The position numbers and the translations under genes were made by a program. Below, piece by piece: positions 7,241 to 12,570 of a stretch of DNA of 12,570 bases; position 1 is the first letter of the stretch, and the number at the start of each line of letters is the position of its first letter. A model generated the notes under the pieces. That model was given only the letters and a program-made list of their open reading frames with translations, did no database searches and was not told the origin of the DNA. Source of the stretch: Verrucomicrobiota bacterium (GTDB lineage: Bacteria > Verrucomicrobiota > Verrucomicrobiia > Methylacidiphilales > Verrucolacustridaceae); assembly GCA_010031845.1 (NCBI GenBank), contig RGYX01000009.1, forward strand, positions 1-12,570. The letters are read 5' to 3'.

Positions 7241-7924
7241 TTAGTCGCCTTGGCCGGCTCCACCCCCTCCGCCCGCGGCGGCGGGGGCAGGGGCTCCGGC
7301 GGGAACAAACTGCCACCAGTGCTGTTCATTGATGGCGTAGATCGGCTTGTAGTGCTGGATCTGGCTGGCCGACCAGACGCTCTTGATCTGGTTGTCGAGG
7401 ATGAGGCATTGGCCCCCGTAAATGACGCCCAGAATGCAGTGACCGACCCCCAGGTTCAGATCTTTCACCACCAAAATCCGGAGCTCGTCCTGCGTGAAGC
7501 CGAGTTTCTGCAGGGCATAGTATTTCGCGATGGCATGATCCTCGCAGTCCCCGCTGATCCGACCCGGGACAAGATAATCGGGTCCTTGGGTGAACTGAAC
7601 CGGAGTGTTCCATAGGTCAGGCACGCCCCAGTTTTTTTGATCCGGCACGTAGCGCATGGAGTTGAAGGTTTCGTTCACCTTTTTGATCATCTCCATCCTG
7701 TCGGCCGCTTGGTTCTTTTGGACAAATTCCTCCCAACCCCCGGCATAAGGGGCATTAATGTCGGCCTTTTTTTGGAGTTCCTCGGCCACCGAGGCCAGAA
7801 TCCCCGTCCACTTGGGAAACTTGTCGATCGGATCCTGTTGGACCACCTGATACTCGCCGTCCCACGACCAGAGGCTTGTCGGGGCGAGGCCTGCGATCAA
7901 AAAGAAGATCCAAATCGTTCGCAC
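7241..7924 (-). CDS. LapG-like transglutaminase-fold cysteine protease (BTLCP family), exported
   Basis: This is a 227-residue protein with a signal peptide at about 1-20 (WIFFLIAGLAPTSLW). The remainder matches the bacterial transglutaminase-like cysteine proteinase family, whose best-known member is LapG, the periplasmic protease that cuts giant adhesins such as LapA. The triad is visible: C127 in SGDCEDHAIAKYYAL, H162 in VGHCILGV, and D177 in LILDNQ. The C-terminus carries an Ala/Pro/Gly tail (PAGAPAPAAAGGGGGAGQGD) that most LapG proteins lack. The start is GTG at 7924; an in-frame stop lies just upstream and the signal peptide begins there. It is divergent from a membrane sensor with a dead HD-GYP-like domain (96-base gap) and precedes valS. 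Proteolysis of a surface protein is likely from the family; the substrate is unknown. Confidence 0.87.
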   Translation of the reverse strand: MRTIWIFFLIAGLAPTSLWSWDGEYQVVQQDPIDKFPKWTGILASVAEELQKKADINAPYAGGWEEFVQKNQAADRMEMIKKVNETFNSMRYVPDQKNWGVPDLWNTPVQFTQGPDYLVPGRISGDCEDHAIAKYYALQKLGFTQDELRILVVKDLNLGVGHCILGVIYGGQCLILDNQIKSVWSASQIQHYKPIYAINEQHWWQFVPAGAPAPAAAGGGGGAGQGD

Positions 7925-8020
7925 AAAAAGGAATATACTCCATCAGGACGTGAAGGAAATACTTGAGCTGAGCCTCCCCTTCGAGGGATAGTTTTCCTTC
8001 AACCGAAAGGAACTCCCCCC

Positions 8021-10183
8021 ATGGCCGATACCCCTACTCCCGCCGCCCAAGATCCGTCGAAACTCAAGATTTCCGGCCCGAAAGTTCCTGAGGCGCCGGT
8101 CAAACGCCCGGTGAAGTGGACCACGGTGGCGGCCGGTGTTTTTCTGGTGGTGTTTGCCTTGGCCGGCTTCGGATTGGTGTGGCAGCAGGCGAATCAGAAC
8201 ATTGCCGACGAGAAGGCCAAGTTGCAGACCCAGATGAACCTGATCTTGGAGAGCCGGGCCAAGGATGTGGAAGGATGGCTCAAATCCCAATTCAACGTGC
8301 TGCGGAACGTGGCCACCAACGAGTCCCAGAAAATTTATATCGATGCCCTGCTGGATCCCAACACCCCGGCCGACCGCCGGGAAGGGGCGGAAACCTTCCT
8401 CCGTAATTACCTCAAGCGGATGGCCGAGGATTTCGGCTTCGTCACTCCTCCGCGAAAGCTGGAGATCGAGGCCAACGTGGTGCGGGATGGAATCGCCGGT
8501 CTGGCGGTGGTCAATCCGGAAGGGCAGATCTTGGTGGCGAGCGAGTTCGTGCCGGCCCTCAAGGAGGACAAGTTCCTCGATGTGTTGAAACAAAACGCCG
8601 CCCGCCAAAACGGCCTGTGGAACATCCATCTCGACCGGGAAAACGAGCCCAGCATGGGATTCCTGCTCCCCATCTATCCCATGGATGCCAAGGACAACGC
8701 CAAGCCGATCGCCTATGTCGTCGGCATCAAACAGGTGGCCAAGGAACTGTATCCGCTCCTCCAACAAGAGGGGGATCCCTACAAGAGCGCCGAAATCTAT
8801 CTGGCCCAGATCAAGGCCGGCACCGGCGACGGAACGGTCCAGTATGTTTCCCCGCGCCTTCTGCCAAAGCCCAACGGGATCAAGCCCTTTTCCTCCGATG
8901 AACCCAACGATGCGAGAGTGCGGGCCACCGCCTTTGCCATCGGCAAGCCGGGTGGTTTTGGAATTCTGCAAAGCTACCAGAACGTCAAATCCGTGGTCGG
9001 TGGGGTAAAGATCGACGGCACGCCATGGACCCTGGTCCGCACCGCAGATTTTTCGGAAACCGTCGGTCCCGCCATCAAGGAGCAACGGAAAGATCTCATC
9101 TCGTTTGGTCTGCTGATGGTCATCGCCGTGGTCTCCCTGGTCATCGCCTGGAAGCACGGGGCGGAACTGCGCGCCTCGGCGGAGGCCCAGCGCTTGAAGA
9201 TCGCGGCGGAGAGGTTCACCGGGTTTTCCAAATTTCTCCGCGTCATCACCGACAACCAGCCCACGGCCATCGCGGCGGTGGATGGGGGAGGGAAGTACAG
9301 TTTTGCCAACCGCACCCTGGCTGAGGCAGCCGGCATCGCCACGGAGGAGGTGGCCGGCAAAACCATGCCCGCCGTCATCGGACCCGTGCGGGCCGCGGCC
9401 TACCAGAAGATCAACAAGCAAGTCATCGACGACCTCTATCCCGGTTGGCCGGCGGATCGGACGGAGGGAAAATGGCAACCGCAGAAGGGACGCCATGAAT
9501 TCGAGGAGGGTGGGAAAAAGAAGTACACCAAGACCGACCACATTCCCTTGCGGGCGGACCGGGATCATCCTCCCGGGGTTCTGCTGATTGAGCAGGACAT
9601 CACCGAATTCATGCTGATCGAGGCGTTCGTCAAGGAGGTGGACAGCCGGCAGGCTGAAGCCGCCCGGACCAACGGAAAGCTCATCGCCAAACTGGCCCGC
9701 GGGGCCGCCGAAGAGATGGGGCTGAATCCCACCGAAGTGGAGACGGCCGAGCTGGCCGGGGAGTTACTGAATCTGGGGACGGTCTCCCTGCCGCACGATC
9801 TCCTGAGCAAGGGAGGCAACCGCAACGAGGACGAGAAGCGTCGCCTGCGGGAGGCCATTGTCCGGAGTGCCGATCTCCTTTCCGGTTTGGAATTCGAGGG
9901 ACCGGTGGCGGAAGTCATTCGGCAGGCGCAGGAGCGGGTGGATGGGAGCGGGTTCCCGAATCGTTTGGCCGGAGACGCCATTCTGCCCACGGCCAAAGTC
10001 GTGGCGGTGGCCAAGCGGGTGATTGATCTGTGGCAGGGTCAGGAAAGCTCCGCCCAGTCGTTGGATCAGGCCCTGAAAACGGTGATGGCTGAAGCCGGAA
10101 GTTCCCTCGACCGTGGGGCCGTGGCCGCTTTGGTCGACTTTCTTGATAACCGGGGCGGTCGAGCCAAGGTCGGGCTGGCCTGA
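8021..10183 (+). CDS. Two-TM sensor: extracytoplasmic domain, PAS, degenerate HD-GYP domain
   Basis: This 720-residue inner-membrane signalling protein has a cytoplasmic Pro-rich N-tail, TM1 at about 35-54, a roughly 300-residue extracytoplasmic domain (55-358, Cache-like layout with a long helix first), and TM2 at about 359-377. A PAS domain follows (about 400-530), ending LLIEQDITEF. A C-terminal HD-GYP-like region spans about 548-672. There the usual HD pair reads L583-N584 in AGELLNLGTVSLP. The HH of HHExxDGxGYP reads A636-Q637 in AQERVDGSGFP. The later metal Asp in VAD reads K665. DGSGFP is kept, so the fold is plausible but phosphodiesterase chemistry is not. No kinase, receiver or GGDEF domain is present. 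The ATG at 8021 has GAAAGGA 9 bases upstream. The gene is divergent from the LapG-like protease and 59 bases before a FecR gene. A receptor role is inference. Confidence 0.82.
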   Translation: MADTPTPAAQDPSKLKISGPKVPEAPVKRPVKWTTVAAGVFLVVFALAGFGLVWQQANQNIADEKAKLQTQMNLILESRAKDVEGWLKSQFNVLRNVATNESQKIYIDALLDPNTPADRREGAETFLRNYLKRMAEDFGFVTPPRKLEIEANVVRDGIAGLAVVNPEGQILVASEFVPALKEDKFLDVLKQNAARQNGLWNIHLDRENEPSMGFLLPIYPMDAKDNAKPIAYVVGIKQVAKELYPLLQQEGDPYKSAEIYLAQIKAGTGDGTVQYVSPRLLPKPNGIKPFSSDEPNDARVRATAFAIGKPGGFGILQSYQNVKSVVGGVKIDGTPWTLVRTADFSETVGPAIKEQRKDLISFGLLMVIAVVSLVIAWKHGAELRASAEAQRLKIAAERFTGFSKFLRVITDNQPTAIAAVDGGGKYSFANRTLAEAAGIATEEVAGKTMPAVIGPVRAAAYQKINKQVIDDLYPGWPADRTEGKWQPQKGRHEFEEGGKKKYTKTDHIPLRADRDHPPGVLLIEQDITEFMLIEAFVKEVDSRQAEAARTNGKLIAKLARGAAEEMGLNPTEVETAELAGELLNLGTVSLPHDLLSKGGNRNEDEKRRLREAIVRSADLLSGLEFEGPVAEVIRQAQERVDGSGFPNRLAGDAILPTAKVVAVAKRVIDLWQGQESSAQSLDQALKTVMAEAGSSLDRGAVAALVDFLDNRGGRAKVGLA

Positions 10184-10242
10184 GGCGGCGATTGCCTAAT
10201 CCCGATCGGCAGGATTCGGCTTGGGTGAATCCTTTTTCTGGC

Positions 10243-10762
10243 ATGAAAAAGGTTGTGAACCTTGGGCTCCCGGTCTTGTGGGGCGCCTTTTTTTGTGTGG
10301 GGGACCTGCCGGCTCAGGAACAAGGAGAGACAAAAATCACCGCGGTACGCAACCAGGTAACCAAGAGCGCAGAGGGCACGAACGCGCCGACCGATGTCGG
10401 GCATGCGTTGAAGTCCGGGGAAGCGGTGGAGACAGGGGAGCAGGGACTGGCGGAGCTAAAATCCTCCGATGCCACCACGGTGCGGATCGGCGAGAAGAGC
10501 CGCGTGGCTTATGACCCGAATGACCGGACGGTGAAGTTGGATCGGGGAATTGTGGTGGTGGATACACCATCGGAAGGAGGGCCGGTCAAAATTGATTTGG
10601 GTCAAAATTGATTTGGGTGGTTTGACTTACACCGTCACCACGGACGAGACAGATCTGACCAAGACAAACCAAGCCCAAAACACCGTTTCGCAAAAAAAAG
10701 ACCAACTCAGCAAAAGCAATTCAGCTGTCATCAAAGGGCAGTCAGCAGTAAATCCAAAATAG
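10243..10762 (+). pseudogene. Exported FecR-domain protein, frameshifted by a 16-bp tandem duplication
   Basis: The ATG at 10243 begins a signal peptide (KKVVNLGLPVLWGAFFCVG) followed by a FecR-type beta domain: ETKITAVRNQV, DVGHALKSGEAVETG, AELKSSDATTVRIGEKSRV, then VKLDRGIVVVDTPSEGG. The frame hits TGA at 10609-10611, giving only 122 residues. Removing one copy of the 16-bp duplication at 10585-10616 restores the frame through to TAG at 10760-10762. That reads VKIDLGGLTYTVTTDETDL and a Gln/Lys/Ser-rich tail, 167 residues in all. The N-terminal 90 or so residues resemble the FecR region of the gene at 11192. The reconstructed protein is short and lacks the usual GTTF strand after the VETP-like segment. 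It could be a recent pseudogene, a slippage-switched gene or an assembly error. It follows the sensor gene by 59 bases on the same strand. Confidence 0.8.
10585..10616 (+). repeat. Exact 16-bp tandem duplication
   Basis: GTCAAAATTGATTTGG occurs twice head to tail (10585-10600 and 10601-10616). Because 16 is not a multiple of three, the second copy shifts the FecR frame by one and brings in the TGA at 10609. Confidence 0.97.
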
Positions 10763-10799
10763 GCGCCCATCGGAATTGCCAAATAGGGACTGTCTTTAT

Positions 10800-10837
10800 C
10801 CCTCAATACCATCGGTTGTATTGAGGGTATTTGTCTT
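10800..10837 (+). terminator. Probable intrinsic terminator after the FecR pseudogene
   Basis: CCCTCAATAC (10800-10809) pairs perfectly with GTATTGAGGG (10818-10827) around an 8-base loop. It is followed by TATTTGTCTT, a broken T-tract. The stem sits 38 bases after the FecR stop codon. The stem is strong but the T-run is imperfect, so it could also be a rho-independent terminator with reduced efficiency. Confidence 0.65.
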
Positions 10838-11173
10838 AACTAACCGACTCCAAGTTAACTCTGATGGTTCTCTGATAAAAAAATCGATATTTTTTGCAAA
10901 AATGCGGTTGGATTATTTATTTATAAAACATTTATAAGATATTGATGAGTAATTGATAGCGTCATTTTGATAAACATATTTAGTAAATAATAAAAAAAGC
11001 TCGCGGGGTATTGAAAAAAAAAGACCCATTACTAGGATATTATTGTGAATTTAGGTCGAGCCATCTCACATACTTTTCAAGCACTTACACGTAGGAATTC
11101 GTCTGGAAAAAATTTTCTTTTTTCCATTAAATCCGCAACGGTTCTGTTTCCTCGCTGTCCAAACTAAATCGGC
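10838..11173. other. AT-rich intergenic region
   Basis: There is no gene here. GC is about 26% over 10861-11040 by hand count, against roughly 58-60% in the flanking genes, rising towards 40% by 11160. It holds many A and T runs (for example around 10877-10883, 10991-10998 and 11013-11022) that would favour intrinsic curvature. Candidate -35-like TTGATA sites are at 10953 and 10967, each followed by AT-rich -10-like sequence, but none is convincing. It most likely contains the promoter of the large gene starting at 11192. Confidence 0.6.
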
Positions 11174-11191
11174 ATGATTCTTTTGTGTGAC

Positions 11192-12570
11192 ATGTGGTTA
11201 AGTCGTTTGGTGCGGACTTTTTTCGGGTTCTTGGGGATTTGCTTGTTCATGGTTGTTCCTGGTGATGGGGTCGCTGATGAACTTGGTTCCACCAAAATCA
11301 CGGCGGTCCGGAATCTGGTGGAGCACAATGACGGGCAAAACAAAAAAACCGCTGACGTCGGTCAGACGGTGACCCAAGGTCAGTGTGTATTGACCAAGGA
11401 GCAGGCCTTGGCCGAGTTGGTGGCGGATGACAGCAGCGTCATACGTTTGGGAGCGAACAGCGTTTTTTCCTATAGCTCGAAGGAGCGGATCGTGAAGTTG
11501 GACAAGGGCACCATGCTGATGCACACGCCTCCGGGTAACGGGGGTGCCACCATCGATTCCGGGGGCGTGGTAGGGGCGATCTCCGGCACCACCTTCATGT
11601 TGACCGCCAGTCCGGCCAAGTGCGCCCAATGCGGAAGTGAACTGGAAATCAAACCCGATGGAAAAATCGTCTGCCGTGATCACCCTGATTTGAAGCCGGC
11701 CAATTCCGGTTTTGCCCTCATTGTGCTGGAAGGTGGATCTGTCACCAAGGTGACGGGTCCGGATGGTCAGACCGTGGCGATTTCCCCGGGCCAAATGGCC
11801 GTGGTCGGGCCCAAGGGTTCCGGTGCCCCTAAGGTTTATGCCGTCAATGTGGCCCAGATCGCCCGGACCAGCCCGCTGATCAACGCCTTTCCCAATCCAC
11901 TGCCTTCTTTCCCGAAAATCGTGGCTACTGCTTACGGTTTGCAGGGGTACAACCCGAATCCCACCGGAACGAGTGCCGTGGCTCTGGGCTCGGGAGGGCA
12001 ACTGCTAACCGCGGTTTCGCCTTTGCCCAATCCCTTTCAGCTGTCCTTTCCCATGGCGGTCAATCAGCCCGGGGCCAACAACATCCCCAATAATATAAAC
12101 TTGGCCAACATCAACACGGCGTCCGGCGGCGGAGGTTCCGGCGGACCTGTCACGCCCACCGGCGTGGCTGGCGGAGGTGGCGGTTCTGCCGGACCGAGCA
12201 TTCCCACCCTTCCCGTTCCGCCACCCAATAACAGCCAGCAGGCCATTCCGGCAGGCGGCGCCACGCAAATCACTTTGTTGTCGGTTGCCGGAGCTTCCAT
12301 TACTCCGAAAATTTATGATGGCACAAAATCGGCGTCGATTGTGGGCGCTTTTCTTTCAGGGGCGGTGTCCTCGGGCGTCGCTCTCGCCAACGATACCGCC
12401 GGCCTCTTTGCCTCGAAGGATGTGGGCACGGGAATCGCTGTCACCACCGCCATGACCCTCACCGGTGCCAATGCCTCTCAGTTCGCCCTGAGCGGGCAAC
12501 CGACCTTGGCGGGCGACATCACTCCCAAGGACCTAAGGGTCGCCAACGCGGTGGTCACCATGAAAGTCTA
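11192..12570 (+). CDS. Secreted FecR-domain protein with zinc-ribbon-like insert and YDG repeats (partial, runs off window)
   Basis: The frame is open from ATG 11192 to the window end (459 codons, no stop). An in-frame ATG at 11174 is an alternative; neither start has a clear Shine-Dalgarno site. Residues 1-28 are a signal peptide (LVRTFFGFLGICLFMVV). A FecR-type domain spans about 35-205: TKITAVRN, DVGQTVTQGQ, AELVADDSSVIRLGANS, VKLDKGTMLMHTP, VVGAISGTTFML and later FALIVLEG. Between GTTF and IVLEG sits a CX2CX13CX2H insert (C144, C147, C161, H164). A Pro/Gly/Asn-rich linker (about 225-355) follows, with GGGG runs. A YDG domain spans about 369-447 (ITPKIYDGTKSAS to LAGDITPK), and K458-V459 plus TA at the edge begins a second. 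YDG repeats are typical of large surface adhesins. Role by inference: surface attachment. The paralogous FecR gene lies upstream. Confidence 0.85.
   Translation, partial: MWLSRLVRTFFGFLGICLFMVVPGDGVADELGSTKITAVRNLVEHNDGQNKKTADVGQTVTQGQCVLTKEQALAELVADDSSVIRLGANSVFSYSSKERIVKLDKGTMLMHTPPGNGGATIDSGGVVGAISGTTFMLTASPAKCAQCGSELEIKPDGKIVCRDHPDLKPANSGFALIVLEGGSVTKVTGPDGQTVAISPGQMAVVGPKGSGAPKVYAVNVAQIARTSPLINAFPNPLPSFPKIVATAYGLQGYNPNPTGTSAVALGSGGQLLTAVSPLPNPFQLSFPMAVNQPGANNIPNNINLANINTASGGGGSGGPVTPTGVAGGGGGSAGPSIPTLPVPPPNNSQQAIPAGGATQITLLSVAGASITPKIYDGTKSASIVGAFLSGAVSSGVALANDTAGLFASKDVGTGIAVTTAMTLTGANASQFALSGQPTLAGDITPKDLRVANAVVTMKV
12296..12532 (+). repeat. YDG repeat, first unit
   Basis: The coding repeat covers residues about 369-447 of the gene at 11192. 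It runs from KIYDGTKSAS through LFASKDVGTGIAVT and MTLTGANASQFAL to DITPK, matching the YDG/MBG-like repeat layout. The next unit begins with KV(Y) at residues 458-460, cut by the window end, giving an 85-residue period. Confidence 0.75.

Noticed and set aside
7755..7943. ATG at 7943 as a better start upstream of the LapG-like gene
   Set aside because: It is out of frame with the protease, and an in-frame stop (TGA at 7945-7943) lies before GTG 7924, so the GTG is the only sensible start.
7943..9568. 541-codon open frame on the minus strand
   Set aside because: It lies opposite the sensor gene at 8021-10183, which has a Shine-Dalgarno site, TM segments and a PAS domain. The minus frame translates to a charged, low-complexity-like product without motifs, as expected opposite a GC-rich gene.
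11198..12001. 267-codon open frame on the minus strand
   Set aside because: It is antisense to the FecR-YDG gene, which has a signal peptide and clear domains over the same bases.

Overview
The window comes from a GC-rich bacterial chromosome (genes at roughly 58-60% GC by eye), read as one long minus-strand run of genes flanked by plus-strand genes at both ends. The mix of genes suggests a Verrucomicrobiota/PVC-type bacterium: a bacterial deoxyhypusine-synthase homologue, ThyX instead of ThyA, weak or absent Shine-Dalgarno sites, a GC-rich intergenic repeat, and FecR plus YDG-repeat surface proteins. This placement rests on general impression only and is low confidence.

Layout. Positions 156-1130 (+) encode a deoxyhypusine synthase family enzyme, convergent with the minus-strand block. 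That block, in transcription order, is a LapG-like transglutaminase-fold cysteine protease (7924-7241), valyl-tRNA synthetase (7192-4571) and ThyX thymidylate synthase (4510-3815). A roughly 240 bp spacer follows, with a possible terminator and GC-rich inverted and direct repeats. After it come a small cysteine-rich membrane protein (3572-3159), an exported BCP-type peroxiredoxin (3162-2644), a YjbQ/UPF0047 protein (2647-2231) and PRPP synthase (2179-1211). The first three of these four overlap one another through GTGA stop/start junctions, which indicates translational coupling.

Divergent from the LapG-like gene, 8021-10183 (+) encodes a two-TM sensor with a large extracytoplasmic domain, a cytoplasmic PAS domain and an HD-GYP-like domain that has lost its metal ligands. 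It is followed by a small exported FecR-domain gene (10243-10762) broken by an exact 16-bp tandem duplication. Next come a strong hairpin and an AT-rich stretch (about 26% GC over 10861-11040). The last gene starts at 11192 (or 11174) and runs off the window. It encodes a secreted FecR-domain protein with a zinc-ribbon-like insertion, a glycine/proline-rich linker and the first of at least two YDG adhesin repeats (period 85 residues).

The most interesting part is 7241-12570: a LapG-type protease, a membrane receptor with a catalytically dead c-di-GMP-type domain, and a repeat-bearing putative adhesin lie together. This resembles the logic of the Lap adhesin-release system, with a dead HD-GYP receptor where LapD would carry dead GGDEF/EAL domains. 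That functional link is inference from gene content. The left part of the window is mostly housekeeping.
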